Part shown: in pieces, positions 44,248 through 53,865 of the stretch
Layout: each line of letters begins with the position of its first letter
Numbering within the stretch: the stretch's first letter is position 1
NCBI RefSeq assembly: GCF_018860805.1
Contig: NZ_JAHKQR010000012.1
Span: forward strand, 58,918 to 122,917
Direction of reading: 5' to 3'
DNA: 64,000 bases
Source of the DNA: Aestuariibacter sp. A3R04
GTDB taxonomy: Bacteria > Pseudomonadota > Gammaproteobacteria > Enterobacterales > Alteromonadaceae
Notes under the pieces: model-generated
What the model saw: only the letters and a program-made list of their open reading frames with translations
Told to the model about the DNA's origin: nothing
Databases searched by the model: none
Made by a program: the position numbers and the translations under genes

Positions 44248-46365
44248 CTAGTTGCCTGCTACTTCTTCAACATAATCCCACATTTGCTGCAACTGTTCGG
44301 TAAAGCCCGAATTTAACAATGGAAAACGGTGGAAGGTTTTCGGATCGAGAGAGACCTGTTCAATGTGAAAGCCCGCCCGCGTACCGTAGCGTTTCCAAGG
44401 ATTGCGACAAAACAATTTGAACCAACGTTCCACATAGCCTGCCAGCTGGCGTATATCGTGTTGTTTATCAAAGCCACTTAGCATCAGTTCTACTAAGATA
44501 CTCTTTGGCCACATTTGCCTGGCCAAATAGCAGTCCATAATAAAGTCACACACCACATATGGCATGAGATCGGCCTCGTCAGTTTGCTCCTCCGGACGCA
44601 GTTCTGCGGTAGGCTGTTGTACATTTACCCGATGCATTTCCACAAGCTGATGACGCGCGCTCTTACCATCAACAGATAAGGGTAATCCGGTCTCTTCCAA
44701 CCATCGGTTTACCTTGCGAATAGTGGTTTTATTGATACCGGCAATAACCGAAATAACACCAGAGGTATCTCCGTCCATGGTGGCGTAACCAAGGGCTGAT
44801 TCCGACAAATTTGAGGTGGCAATGAGCAGTTTATTTTCCCGGTTGGCCAGCATCCACACACCGGGACTCCGACTACGGGCCTGAATGTTCTGCAAGGCGA
44901 TATCGTCGCTTTCCCAGCTCAGGGGCTTATCAGGGTATAAGCCGTTGACCAGACGATGGTATTGCTGAACGACAGGTTCGATGTTCCAGTTGTGAAAGGT
45001 GGCTCCTATCTCGTCGGCAAGATGCCTGGCAGCGTTAAAAGTAGTATCAGAGGAATTGTCTGTGCCCTGGTACAAACAAATCAGAACCTTGGGCATGGCT
45101 TTTTCTTTTAGCCAGGTAATTTTGTCCTCGCCCTGCACTGGCGGCGCTATTTGCCGTTGCAGCCCCTGTGGCAGAGATGCAAGATAATCTGTCATACCCA
45201 GTTGCTCTAGCGCCACGAAGTGAGAAACATACACTGATGCCGCGACTAAAGCAGAATCTGCACCGCCAGATAAACTCACCACGTAGCCGTCGGTATGGGT
45301 GCGGGTCGTCCAGTCCCAAAGGCCATTTCCAAGGGCATAGCAAATTTCTGTAAAAGCGTAGTCGTCCCCCGACAACCCGGACCAAAACGCCGGTAATTCA
45401 TCACTGGCAGTATCCACGGTATCATTTTTACGCGCTGCCAGTACGGCGTCATTTGGCAGCGTTAGTGCCAGTTCTATGTTCACTACATTGGTGTCATCAA
45501 TATCAATGGTTTCGCTGCTGATCACCCGTGAAACCCGGTTTGCACTTATATTTACCAGCGTCTGGTTCATCACCACATCGCGCACATTGAACCTGTCGCC
45601 GCGGGAAACTACGTCACCTTCAGACGCAATGACCGACCCACCGTCGAAAATACTGGTGCCATTCTCGGTCCCCGCTAGGTTCGCATACGCATAAACGACC
45701 CCAAATGCGCGGGAGCCTTCTTTGATAAATTGCTCTCGGGTAAGGTTTTTCCCCACCGCAAAGTGGGAAGCGCTGGGATTGAGTAACACGTCGACATTTC
45801 GATGGTACAAATCACGACCCGGGCGGTTGGCTACCCACGCATCCTCACAAGTTTCGACGCCAATGCGAAGCCCTCCGGCATTCACCACAACATCGCCAAA
45901 GGGCACATTAAACGTGGGATGGTTAATCACTTTGCCCCGGGGCCAGGCTTCAAACCACCTGGGCTCGTAGTGCAGGCCATTGCGGGCCAAATACTGCTTA
46001 CAACTGAAGCCGTGCAGACCTTCTGCACTGATGAATGCAGTGGTGTTGTACACCTGGCCGCCGGGAAACATCACCGGCATTCCCATGGCCACAAGCATAT
46101 TGTTAGCATGCTCACTCTGATGACTCAGGGCTTGAAAGCCGGCCAGTACATCGTTGAGTGCAGCTTCTGTTGCGTGGTTAAATTCCTGATAGCTAAAGTT
46201 GTCCTCACACCCATAGCCAGTTAGCGCCAGTTCCGGCATCAACAATATATTAATATGTGCGTCCATTGCGCGCTCAATGGCGCTTAGAACACGTGACACA
46301 TTGCCTTTAAAATCGAAGGGGATCTGACGCAGCGCCGCTGTGCCAATTCGGGTGTAGTTTGCCAT
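44248..46365 (-). CDS. nadE: Glutamine-dependent NAD+ synthetase
   Basis: 705 residues, the two-domain form. The N-terminal nitrilase-type glutaminase has Glu in LLMPELALTGYGCEDNF and the nucleophile Cys in GVETCEDAWV; the C-terminal synthetase has the ATP-pyrophosphatase P-loop SLSGGADSALVAAS. Family knowledge: amidates nicotinate adenine dinucleotide to NAD+, the last step of the salvage path. It is third in the operon pncA-pncB-nadE (8 bp after pncB), downstream of an NrtR-type operator. Confidence 0.96.
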   Translation of the reverse strand: MANYTRIGTAALRQIPFDFKGNVSRVLSAIERAMDAHINILLMPELALTGYGCEDNFSYQEFNHATEAALNDVLAGFQALSHQSEHANNMLVAMGMPVMFPGGQVYNTTAFISAEGLHGFSCKQYLARNGLHYEPRWFEAWPRGKVINHPTFNVPFGDVVVNAGGLRIGVETCEDAWVANRPGRDLYHRNVDVLLNPSASHFAVGKNLTREQFIKEGSRAFGVVYAYANLAGTENGTSIFDGGSVIASEGDVVSRGDRFNVRDVVMNQTLVNISANRVSRVISSETIDIDDTNVVNIELALTLPNDAVLAARKNDTVDTASDELPAFWSGLSGDDYAFTEICYALGNGLWDWTTRTHTDGYVVSLSGGADSALVAASVYVSHFVALEQLGMTDYLASLPQGLQRQIAPPVQGEDKITWLKEKAMPKVLICLYQGTDNSSDTTFNAARHLADEIGATFHNWNIEPVVQQYHRLVNGLYPDKPLSWESDDIALQNIQARSRSPGVWMLANRENKLLIATSNLSESALGYATMDGDTSGVISVIAGINKTTIRKVNRWLEETGLPLSVDGKSARHQLVEMHRVNVQQPTAELRPEEQTDEADLMPYVVCDFIMDCYLARQMWPKSILVELMLSGFDKQHDIRQLAGYVERWFKLFCRNPWKRYGTRAGFHIEQVSLDPKTFHRFPLLNSGFTEQLQQMWDYVEEVAGN

Positions 46366-46373
46366 AGGTAACC

Positions 46374-47582
46374 TTATGCCCAGTCTACTTCAAATACCTT
46401 TTTCAGGTAGCTCACAAAATCAGGATCTTCACAGAGATTTTTCCCCGGCGCATCAGAAATTTTCGCTACCGGCTTACCATTCACACGAACCAGTTTCATT
46501 ACAATATTCAGCGGTGTAACGCCTTTCACATCGTTCGACAAAAATGTCCCTATGCCAAAAGACGTTTTTATACGGCCGCGAAAATGCAGAAACAACGCCA
46601 CCATGATTTCAAAATCCAGCCCATCGCTGAAAATGATGGTTTTCGTCATGGGGTCAATGCCCAGGTTCTCATACATGCGAATTGCCTTTTCACCGAATTC
46701 TATCGGATCGCCGGAGTCGTGTCTCAGGCCATCGAACAGTTTCGCGAAATAGAGGTCGAAATCCCGAACAAAAGCCTCCATTCCGATGGTATCGGTAAGA
46801 GCGTAGCCCAACTGGCCGCGGAACTCTCTCACCCAGGTTTCCAGGGTGTGTTTTTGCGAGTTAATCAATTGCACACCCACCTGCTGAGACAACATAAAGA
46901 TTTCATGAGCCATGGTGCCAATGGGCAAAATATCGAATTCTTTGGCCAAATGCATATTCGATGTACCCACAAAAAACTCGGGCAGCATATTGCGAAGCAT
47001 ATCAACCACGGTAAATTGTGCTTCGTAACTGAATCGGCGTCGGGTCCCGAATTCAGCTATCTGTAATCCGGTCAGGTCGTGTTTCTGATGCTGATCTTTT
47101 AGCCACTGTACTTTTTCAAACAATGGTTGGCGCACATCTTCATATTGCTTATGGGGATAGTTGCGCCGGTTGTACACTTCTGCCACGGTTGAAAGCACCG
47201 GCATTTCAAAATTATGCACGTGCATCAGCGGCCCCTTTGCCCGAATAGCCAGCTGTCCGTCTTCTTCGCCAATTTGTAAAAACCGGTTCTGAAACGACCA
47301 CATTCTCACCCACTCAATGAAGTCTTTGGTATACCAGGGAATGCGTTCAAGCCACTGAATTTGATCGGGCGTAAAGCGCAGCCCGTCAATGTTGGCCAGT
47401 TCTTGCTGAATTTCTCCACGATACGGACGTAAATCTACGTCGCTTCGCACCACAAAGCGGTACTCCACGTCTTCTACATATGGATATTGGTGCAAAAAAC
47501 ACTGCCACATATTCATTTTATAAAAGTCATTGTCCAGCGCCGAAAAATTCAAACTGTTTTTAAACAGAGAATTGCGTGACAT
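46374..47582 (-). CDS. pncB: Nicotinate phosphoribosyltransferase
   Basis: 402 residues from MSRNSLFKNSLNFSALDNDFYK, preceded by GAAGGAATAAACCC; the upstream in-frame start would lie inside pncA. Family marks are DFYKMNMWQ, FGTRRRFS, GTSNMHLAKEF and GTMAHE, whose His is the one phosphorylated in bacterial enzymes, then RHDSGDPIEFGE. Family knowledge: converts nicotinate and PRPP to nicotinate mononucleotide. Between pncA and nadE in one operon. Confidence 0.96.
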   Translation of the reverse strand: MSRNSLFKNSLNFSALDNDFYKMNMWQCFLHQYPYVEDVEYRFVVRSDVDLRPYRGEIQQELANIDGLRFTPDQIQWLERIPWYTKDFIEWVRMWSFQNRFLQIGEEDGQLAIRAKGPLMHVHNFEMPVLSTVAEVYNRRNYPHKQYEDVRQPLFEKVQWLKDQHQKHDLTGLQIAEFGTRRRFSYEAQFTVVDMLRNMLPEFFVGTSNMHLAKEFDILPIGTMAHEIFMLSQQVGVQLINSQKHTLETWVREFRGQLGYALTDTIGMEAFVRDFDLYFAKLFDGLRHDSGDPIEFGEKAIRMYENLGIDPMTKTIIFSDGLDFEIMVALFLHFRGRIKTSFGIGTFLSNDVKGVTPLNIVMKLVRVNGKPVAKISDAPGKNLCEDPDFVSYLKKVFEVDWA

Positions 47583-47586
47583 GGGT

Positions 47587-48237
47587 TTATTCCTTCGAAG
47601 ATTGTGCAGCAAGGGCTTTTTTGACATCGTCCAGCGTACTGGCAATGACAACTCCTGATTGATTGAGGGATTCGATTTGTGATGCTACATCGTCTGCTAC
47701 AATGCCCCTGCACGCATCAAGATGCAGTACCACCCTAAAGTAACCAGACTGTTGTAATTGTCTGGCGGTGGTGGCTACGCAAAAATCGGTGGCCAGACCA
47801 CCAACAATGACTGTCGATACCTGATTGCAGCGGAGAAACTCAATAAGACCGGTGGACAGCTTTTCCGCCAAATCGTGATAACACGCACCATAAGGGTGTA
47901 AATCAGGTGCCACGCCTTTCCATACAAAGAAATCGTACTCAGTAGGTGCCGGTAAGCCGTCGAGCAATTCGAACCCTTTAGTGCCTGGTTTGCAATGCAT
48001 GATAAACGTGCAATCAGTATTTGGATGTGCAAGGGGCTGAAACTGTGCTTTTGGATCGTCTACGCGAAATAACGCAGCATCACAGTGGGCATCACTTGAA
48101 CCAACAATATAATCGGCCAGCGCATTTTGTGCCAACAGCGCCGGAACTATTTCATCGCCGCCAGGAACCGGCAATTCGTCAGGGCACAAAGGTGTGAACC
48201 CTTTTTGAGGGTCGACATTAACGGATGCAATTTTCAT
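47587..48237 (-). CDS. pncA: Nicotinamidase (isochorismatase superfamily)
   Basis: 216 residues. The general base is the Asp in NVDPQKGF, the metal/active site region is CPDELPVPGGDEIV, and the nucleophile Cys lies in GLATDFCVATTARQLQQSGY. Family knowledge: hydrolyses nicotinamide to nicotinate, which feeds pncB and then nadE, so the operon covers salvage from nicotinamide onward apart from the adenylyltransferase. First gene of the operon; the NrtR-type palindrome starts ~17 bp upstream of the start codon. Confidence 0.92.
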   Translation of the reverse strand: MKIASVNVDPQKGFTPLCPDELPVPGGDEIVPALLAQNALADYIVGSSDAHCDAALFRVDDPKAQFQPLAHPNTDCTFIMHCKPGTKGFELLDGLPAPTEYDFFVWKGVAPDLHPYGACYHDLAEKLSTGLIEFLRCNQVSTVIVGGLATDFCVATTARQLQQSGYFRVVLHLDACRGIVADDVASQIESLNQSGVVIASTLDDVKKALAAQSSKE

Positions 48238-48253
48238 AGCTGGCTCCTTTTAT

Positions 48254-48284
48254 ATTAAAGAGTATTCTATCAATACCCTTTAAT
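48254..48284. promoter_or_regulatory. NrtR-type operator of the pncA-pncB-nadE operon
   Basis: ATTAAAGAGTATT (48254-48266) and AATACCCTTTAAT (48272-48284) form a 13-bp inverted repeat with one mismatch and a 5-bp centre. The same TAAAGaGTAT-N7-ATAC architecture recurs at the other end of the intergenic region. Confidence 0.75.
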
Positions 48285-48378
48285 GTCAAACAAAATTGTA
48301 TTCAATCATCCACCTAAATAAACATATTTTTTAATTAAAAAGTGACTACAGAACACCAATTGTTGCAGAACAACCATC

Positions 48379-48405
48379 TAAAGAGTATCTTTAAAATACT
48401 CATTA
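48379..48405. promoter_or_regulatory. NrtR-type operator of the adenylyltransferase-nrtR operon
   Basis: TAAAGAGTAT (48379-48388) and ATACTCATTA (48396-48405) form a 10-bp inverted repeat with one mismatch and a 7-bp centre, matching the pncA site and lying 13 bp before the start codon. Confidence 0.75.
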
Positions 48406-48418
48406 AAAGGAAATCGCA

Positions 48419-48946
48419 ATGAAAGTGGCAGTGTTTGGCTCGGCGTTCAACCCTCCAACCAGAGGGCATCTGGACGCCATTGAATCTGTGTTAGCTCACA
48501 ATGCGCAGTTCGATCAGGTAGTGCTTATCCCGTCGTTTCACCACGCCTTTGCTAAATCGATGCTGGCCTACACCCACAGGGTGGCCATGCTCGCGAGGTT
48601 TGTGGACGACATTAAAGACAGCCGGGTTCACGCCAAACCCATTGAACATACCATTTGCAAAGGTGACACACCGGTTTATACCTACGATGTACTGGCGCAC
48701 CTGCAACAGTCGGATTTTGCCACAGATGCCCTTACGTTTGTCGTGGGCCCGGATAACCAGGCTAACTGGTCAAAATTTTATAAAGCCAGAGAAATTGATG
48801 AAAAATGGGAACGATTGGTCGTGCCAGAGCGCAAACGCATCCGTTCAACACAAGTACGCAACGCCATTGCGAATCGCGAATCGATTAGCCGTTTAGTGAC
48901 ACCAGGCGTGGCGAGTTACATTCAGGAACACCAGCTATATGCCTGA
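48419..48946 (+). CDS. Nicotinate/nicotinamide-nucleotide adenylyltransferase, NadD-like
   Basis: 175 residues. The nucleotidyl-transferase start FGSAFNPPTRGHLDAIE matches the GxFxPxHxGH motif, and the C-terminal RIRSTQVRNAI matches the (S/T)STxxR motif. A VVLIPSFHHAFAKSMLAYTHRVAML segment fits the NadD substrate region. Family knowledge: adenylates nicotinate mononucleotide, the step missing from the neighbouring operon. It is shorter than standard NadD (~210), so it may be a salvage-dedicated second copy. An NrtR-type site precedes it and nrtR overlaps its end. Confidence 0.88.
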   Translation: MKVAVFGSAFNPPTRGHLDAIESVLAHNAQFDQVVLIPSFHHAFAKSMLAYTHRVAMLARFVDDIKDSRVHAKPIEHTICKGDTPVYTYDVLAHLQQSDFATDALTFVVGPDNQANWSKFYKAREIDEKWERLVVPERKRIRSTQVRNAIANRESISRLVTPGVASYIQEHQLYA

Positions 48947-49637
48947 TTTAACCCACCCTACCCCGGTTTGTACCGTTGATGCCATCTTGTTTCGGATTTT
49001 CAATGCAGAACTTCAGGTTGCCCTTATTCGCCGACCAAGCGACGCCCGTGTGTATGCAAATACCCTGGCGTTGCCCGGTGGTTTTGTACATGTAAATAGC
49101 GACCAAAATTTACACGACACCCTGCTGCGTAACCTCAAAGCAAAAGTGGGTCTACACCCTGCATATATTGCTAAACTGGAATTTGAAGGAAACCATTGTC
49201 GCGATCCCGAAGGTTGGAGTATTACCTGCCCCTATTTGTGCCTGGTGGATCATTCTGCTCCCTGTCGTCCTCATGTTATCTGGCAATCAGTGTCGTCGTT
49301 TTTGGGTGAAACCACGGCGGTAAGCTTGCCGTTCGACCATCAACAACTGATTCAGAAAGCGTTCCAGCGCTTATATCACAGGGCAAAATACAGCACCGAA
49401 CCCAACTACTTTTTCACCTCGCCCTTTACCTTGTCCGAGCTTCAGGCTGTGTACGAGATTGTACTTGGCAAACCACTGCACAAAAAGAATTTTCGCGATC
49501 GTATTGAAGAGAGTATGTCCGTGAAAGAAACAGGACAAAGTAAGATAGTAAAGCGCAGTCGTGCAAAACTCTATACACATACGTACCCCCTTAAGCCACA
49601 CTTTTTCTCTCGGGTCTTGCAGGGTGCGCATGATTAA
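48939..49637 (+). CDS. nrtR: NrtR, NUDIX-derived repressor of NAD salvage
   Basis: 232 residues. The N-terminal half is a NUDIX fold (VCTVDAILFRIFNAELQVALIRR, ALPGGFVH) whose catalytic box is ruined: RExxEExG reads RNLKAKVG, so it should bind but not cleave. The C-terminal half is the winged helix of the family (FTLSELQAVYEIVLGKPLHKKNFRDRI). Family knowledge: NrtR represses NAD-synthesis genes and releases DNA on binding ADP-ribose. It overlaps the adenylyltransferase gene by 8 bp; two matching operators lie in the shared divergent region. Confidence 0.93.
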   Translation: MPDLTHPTPVCTVDAILFRIFNAELQVALIRRPSDARVYANTLALPGGFVHVNSDQNLHDTLLRNLKAKVGLHPAYIAKLEFEGNHCRDPEGWSITCPYLCLVDHSAPCRPHVIWQSVSSFLGETTAVSLPFDHQQLIQKAFQRLYHRAKYSTEPNYFFTSPFTLSELQAVYEIVLGKPLHKKNFRDRIEESMSVKETGQSKIVKRSRAKLYTHTYPLKPHFFSRVLQGAHD

Positions 49638-49756
49638 GTTGCCTTTCACTTGCCCAGTAATTCATTTTTCAGATTAACCCCATCAGTTTGTTTCACTTCG
49701 TTTGTCAGCCTGCATCATCCATACTTGGGCGCAAGTCACTTAAAGGTTTTCCCACA

Positions 49757-49939
49757 ATGTCACAAGTAATACGCATCCCGTTATTGTTTACACTGGCGCT
49801 GTTCGCCACCTACGTGATTACTGCTAACCTGGTCATGAGCGGTTTTGCAGCGTTGATGATTTCACTTTTTCAAGGCTGTATGTATTGGGTATTGGCAGAC
49901 ACATTCACCGCTCAAAACGCAGAAAAAAAGCAAGCCTGA
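49757..49939 (+). CDS. Small membrane protein, 60 aa
   Basis: From MSQVIRIPLLFTLALFATYV, with AAAGG upstream; the longer frame lacks a good start. Two hydrophobic helices (IPLLFTLALFATYVITANLVM, FAALMISLFQGCMYWVLA) and a short polar tail. Function unknown. The terminator hairpin is built into its last codons. Confidence 0.6.
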   Translation: MSQVIRIPLLFTLALFATYVITANLVMSGFAALMISLFQGCMYWVLADTFTAQNAEKKQA

Positions 49940-49951
49940 AGGCTTGCTTTT
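49926..49951. terminator. Bidirectional intrinsic terminator
   Basis: AAAAGCAAGCC and GGCTTGCTTTT form an 11-bp stem with a TGAA loop. It overlaps the stop codon of the 60-aa gene, and the minus strand adds a longer T-run, so it also ends the convergent TonB receptor transcript. Confidence 0.85.
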
Positions 49952-50005
49952 GCGGGGACGAACTGGAGATATCAAGCACCACAGATGCCAGATATCAACA
50001 TGTGT

Positions 50006-52993
50006 TTAGAACCTGTAACTTGCGCCCAGGGTCAAACGTCGGTCTGTCAAGCCTTGGAAACAAAGCAATGCACCTTCGTTAACACACGACTGTGTCACGT
50101 CTGATTTTGTCAGGTTAATAGCTTCAATTCCCACGTTTAACTTATCAGTAACGTCGTAATTGACGCTGGCATTGAGCTGACCGCGATCATGAGTCACAAC
50201 CGGGAAGCCAAGAGTACTGTTCAGCGTTGCGCCACCTGCGGTATCCAGAGTGCGGAAAGAATCTCTCCAGGTGTATCGCATTCTCGCCGATAAACCAAAT
50301 TTCTCGTAAAATACCGTCACGTTGTAAGCATTTTCAGAGAAATCTAACAAACCCTGAACACTTTCATAGGTTACAAACTCGCTGTCGTCATACACACCGT
50401 TAATGGCATTAAAAATATCCGTACCACGGGTTGCTGAGGTATTTGTTGCGTCACCACCAGAAAATTCCTGAATAGTGTAGTTGGCGGAAATACCAAATCC
50501 TGACGCCCAACCTAAGTCATCTTCAAAGCTGGACAGGTCATACTGAACAGCAAATTCAAAACCTTGCTGAGTGGTAGAACCGGAATCGTTAATGATGGTT
50601 GAAATGGGCACGCACAATCCGTTTCCATCTACATCCGATAGCACGTTGCGATCGGGTAACGGGTTAAAAATACCACCGCCTTCACACGGCGGCGTGATGT
50701 CGCGATAGCCGTTGCCATCCACTTCAGCATCTTCTATCTGGGTTACAAAAAGATTGGTTCTCTTCTTGTGGAAGTAACCAGCACTAACAACGGCAGCTTC
50801 TGCGAAATACCACTCAACCCCGATGTCGAAGGACGTCACTTCCTCTGGTTCTAAGCCTGGGTTACCAATATTTACCGCAGTGTTGGGGCCGGTACCAAAT
50901 GAAACTGAGGTAGACAAGTCGTTAAAGTCCGGGCGGCGGATATCCTTACCCCAACCCAAACGCACAAGTACGTCATCATGAGGATTTGCAACAATGTTGA
51001 TACGCGGAAGCAGATAGTCGTAGTCACCAGATGTAACTACCTCAGTCACTTCACCATCGGCAACCGAGTTACCCAAGGAATCGATATCTGTTTGCAGGTA
51101 GCGTGCACCAAAGTTACCGCGGAACATTCCGTACTCAAAGTTAGCCTGCGCATAGAGTGCATGAGTTGTCTCTTCAATATCAAAGAATGCACTTGAGCTC
51201 ACGGTAGCAGCGTCCAATGGGTCGGAACCGCCGTGCTCTTCGACTGCTTGTTGTAAAATCGCAAACGTACCATCGGGATCGTTGAACGATCTGTCTGGGT
51301 CCACAAGGAGGAAATTTCTAAATGCCAGCTCACGCCCATCAGCTGAGCCAAAATTATCCGGGCCTGCCACTAGCAACTCAGCAAACAATGAACCGTTAGG
51401 GCTATTCGCCATACGACTCTGCCCCCACGACGAACCAACGTCATTGAAGGTACTTGAGGTTTTATTGTAGCGATAGCCAAAATCTACCGACGTAATATGT
51501 TCAAAGTCGAAAAAGTAGGTGAAATCAGCTCTAAACGCATCTTCTGAATTTTCTGTCGTGTCACGTCCTACCGTTACCGCATCCAGCACTACATTATTTG
51601 GATCCAGCAAATCAGCGACAGACGGGGCATATGCCGAATCGAAGTTAACGCCAAATGCCAGTGAACCGCCAGTTAGGTCATAGGCGAAAGGTACACAGTT
51701 GTCGTTACTGGTAGCATCTAAGGGGCAATTAGGGTTGATGAAATTCAGTGTTGTACTTAAATTCGGATTCACCGTATCTGAGGTCGACGTTGCAATTTCT
51801 ACACTGGCGAACAAGTTATCCCCCTGCCACTCTCCACCTAAACGGAAAATTTTGCTATCCGTAATACGTGCACCTGTGTCACTGGAGAAGCGCAGGTTAG
51901 GGTCATCGTCGTCCACGCCCAGATTAGGTTCAATGGTGCCCTGTGTAGCCACAGCGATGCTGCCTAAATCCACGCCGTCTAAGCTGCCAAAATTCACCGT
52001 TTCAAATGCAGTGGGAACATTGTAGTTCAATACTGCGCTTACACCGGAGCCTTGAACACGAGAACTGTCCTGACGGCGTTCCTGGTCATTTAAGATAGCA
52101 TCAAAATAGAATTTGGTATTTTCTGTTGGCGCCCACTCAAAACTCGCCGCCAGGTTTTTTGTTTCGTATTCATAATTTTCTAATTCCTGGTTCAGGAACT
52201 GAACACCCACAAAATCAAACTCTTGCGCCGCCGGAGCAACACTTTGCAACTCACCGCCGCGATACACATCTGCATTGACATTCTCCACCAGGCCACCATC
52301 GCGGTCTACACGTGGGCGAAACGAAGTTGCTTCCTGTTCTGTATAACTACCACTGATAACAAAACCAAACTTGCCGTTGTCGGTTTCCCAGTTCTTGCCA
52401 AATGCACCGGAAATACGAGGCTGAGCGCCATCTGTCGTCAGACTGGAATCTTCTGCCTGAACACGGATATTGCCCAAGGTATCGGTAAGTTCAAGCGGGC
52501 GAATGGTGCGCAGGTTTACCGTACCGCCCACTGAGCCTTCGATGGTTTTAGCCTCGGGAGATTTCGTTACTTCAACAGCAGCAATAATTGAGGCGTTAAC
52601 ATCTTCAAAACTGATACCACCGCGGCCCGACCCCGAACCCACTGTAGACACACCATTAATTTCAGTGCGGTTTGCATTGGTACCACGGATCTGGACACCT
52701 GTACCTACGCCAGCAGTCCGAGTGATTTGAATACCCGTTACATTCTCGAGCACTTCGGCGAGATTTTGATCAGGCAATTTACCAATGTCGACGGCTTGGA
52801 TAACTTCAATAAGGTTGTCTGAAGAGCGCTTCTCTGCCAGAGCACTTGTTAACGATTGTCTGATGCCCGACACCTCGATAACTTCTACATCTGCATTTTC
52901 GTCTTGCAGTTCCTGGGCATTTAGTGATATTGCGGTGCTAAGCGTAGTAGCAGATAGCACTGCGAGGGTGATTTTTGAAAATTTGTGTCCCAT
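50006..52993 (-). CDS. TonB-dependent receptor, large proteobacterial type
   Basis: 995 residues from MGHKFSKITLAVLSATTLST, with AAAGGC before the ATG; the longer frame is rejected. Signal peptide ends SLNAQE. The TonB box region is VEVIEVSGIRQSL and the plug has DIGKLPDQNLAEVLENVTGIQITR, VQIRGTNANRTEINGVS and IEGSVGGTVNLRT. The barrel ends in LTLGASYRF. This is the long receptor type that marine bacteria use mainly for oligosaccharide uptake; substrate not known. It stands alone, with palindromic sites TTACCAAA/TTTGGTAA upstream that suggest control by a dedicated repressor. Confidence 0.92.
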   Translation of the reverse strand: MGHKFSKITLAVLSATTLSTAISLNAQELQDENADVEVIEVSGIRQSLTSALAEKRSSDNLIEVIQAVDIGKLPDQNLAEVLENVTGIQITRTAGVGTGVQIRGTNANRTEINGVSTVGSGSGRGGISFEDVNASIIAAVEVTKSPEAKTIEGSVGGTVNLRTIRPLELTDTLGNIRVQAEDSSLTTDGAQPRISGAFGKNWETDNGKFGFVISGSYTEQEATSFRPRVDRDGGLVENVNADVYRGGELQSVAPAAQEFDFVGVQFLNQELENYEYETKNLAASFEWAPTENTKFYFDAILNDQERRQDSSRVQGSGVSAVLNYNVPTAFETVNFGSLDGVDLGSIAVATQGTIEPNLGVDDDDPNLRFSSDTGARITDSKIFRLGGEWQGDNLFASVEIATSTSDTVNPNLSTTLNFINPNCPLDATSNDNCVPFAYDLTGGSLAFGVNFDSAYAPSVADLLDPNNVVLDAVTVGRDTTENSEDAFRADFTYFFDFEHITSVDFGYRYNKTSSTFNDVGSSWGQSRMANSPNGSLFAELLVAGPDNFGSADGRELAFRNFLLVDPDRSFNDPDGTFAILQQAVEEHGGSDPLDAATVSSSAFFDIEETTHALYAQANFEYGMFRGNFGARYLQTDIDSLGNSVADGEVTEVVTSGDYDYLLPRINIVANPHDDVLVRLGWGKDIRRPDFNDLSTSVSFGTGPNTAVNIGNPGLEPEEVTSFDIGVEWYFAEAAVVSAGYFHKKRTNLFVTQIEDAEVDGNGYRDITPPCEGGGIFNPLPDRNVLSDVDGNGLCVPISTIINDSGSTTQQGFEFAVQYDLSSFEDDLGWASGFGISANYTIQEFSGGDATNTSATRGTDIFNAINGVYDDSEFVTYESVQGLLDFSENAYNVTVFYEKFGLSARMRYTWRDSFRTLDTAGGATLNSTLGFPVVTHDRGQLNASVNYDVTDKLNVGIEAINLTKSDVTQSCVNEGALLCFQGLTDRRLTLGASYRF

Positions 52994-53138
52994 ATTTTTG
53001 CCTTTAAGTTTTCTCTGGTCATAAATCACTACCGCAAACGTAACCCGTTTTTTAGCAGTACAACGAATGCAAACCTCACCGCATTTAACATCACCGACAC
53101 GGTATTTTACATTTCATTTACCACAAGACTACAACGAA

Positions 53139-53219
53139 TTACCAAAAGGTCAACCATTTGGTAAAAATATTTTGCAAAAATAAGCCTCAACCAAACTTAC
53201 CAAATGATATTTTTGGTAA
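53139..53219. promoter_or_regulatory. Paired palindromic operators upstream of the large TonB receptor
   Basis: Two inverted repeats share the arms TTACCAAA and TTTGGTAA: 53139-53146/53157-53164 (10-bp centre) and 53197-53204/53212-53219 (7-bp centre). A related palindrome ATTGGT-CA-ACCAAT lies at 53406-53419. They look like LacI- or GntR-type operators. The ~860-bp stretch from the receptor to the DUF4870 gene is AT-rich and otherwise holds only the items listed separately. Confidence 0.55.
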
Positions 53220-53479
53220 TCACAACAACGAAAAGATTTTTGTAGAACACTAAAAGATACCGTTAACTAATTGTAATCATTAAAATTATACATACAACAT
53301 GGTAATAAAACAGGCGATTGGCTTGAGAATACACGCTTATTATTTAGCTAATGAATACTTCATGTTCACAAAAGAAATGATCAAATATGTATAAAAACGC
53401 AACAAATTGGTCAACCAATATGACTAAAAAATGGGTTTAATAATACGAACAGAGCAAATAGTGGTTTCAACTTGTATTA

Positions 53480-53617
53480 TTGGTCTGGACTGCGGATATA
53501 AGACGCCAATTAACTGCAGTTTCACAAATTGAGTATGGACACTCATGGATAATTCGCAAACGCACCGGCGAAGTATTTATCAATACAAGGCAACCTAAAG
53601 CAGAAATTGAAAAGTAA
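53480..53617 (+). pseudogene. Possible gene remnant, 45 codons
   Basis: An open stretch reading LVWTADIRRQLTAVSQIEYG, then HSWIIRKRTGEVFINTRQ and PKAEIEK before TAA. It has a protein-like residue mix but no good start or ribosome site, and a stop lies 21 codons upstream in frame. It could be the tail of a decayed gene. The opposite strand also carries a 68-aa open frame, judged less likely. Confidence 0.25.
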
Positions 53618-53663
53618 ACACTCGCAAAGAAACGCTCAGCATGTGCTTTTTCAACACAAAAAA

Positions 53664-53685
53664 AAGCCGACATGGTAGTCGGCTT
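53664..53685 (-). terminator. Strong terminator-like hairpin in the 53-kb gap
   Basis: AAGCCGAC and GTCGGCTT form a perfect 8-bp stem; on the minus strand eight T residues follow, and the plus strand gives GTTTT. It is ~200 bp beyond the DUF4870 gene, which has its own terminator, so it may end an unannotated small RNA. Confidence 0.6.
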
Positions 53686-53834
53686 GTTTTAAAACATATG
53701 AAATACAATCAGATCACTTTGCCCACTTCCTGCGTAGCCCTAATATAACTAAGCCAAGCGCCAACGCTATATTTACCTATTTGCTGCATCTTTATGTTCT
53801 TTTAAGTGACAGGCATTTTGTAGATTTAACAAAA

Positions 53835-53865
53835 CGGTCCTATCGCCCACAGAGCGACAGAACCG
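53835..53865 (-). terminator. Intrinsic terminator of the DUF4870 gene
   Basis: CGGTCCTATCGC and GCGACAGAACCG form an imperfect 12-bp stem; on the minus strand TTTTG follows. Confidence 0.65.

Noticed and set aside
53467..53673. 68-codon minus-strand open frame in the gap upstream of the large TonB receptor
   Set aside because: Its start lies inside the terminator hairpin at 53664-53685 and it lacks a ribosome site; the residue pattern is not protein-like.
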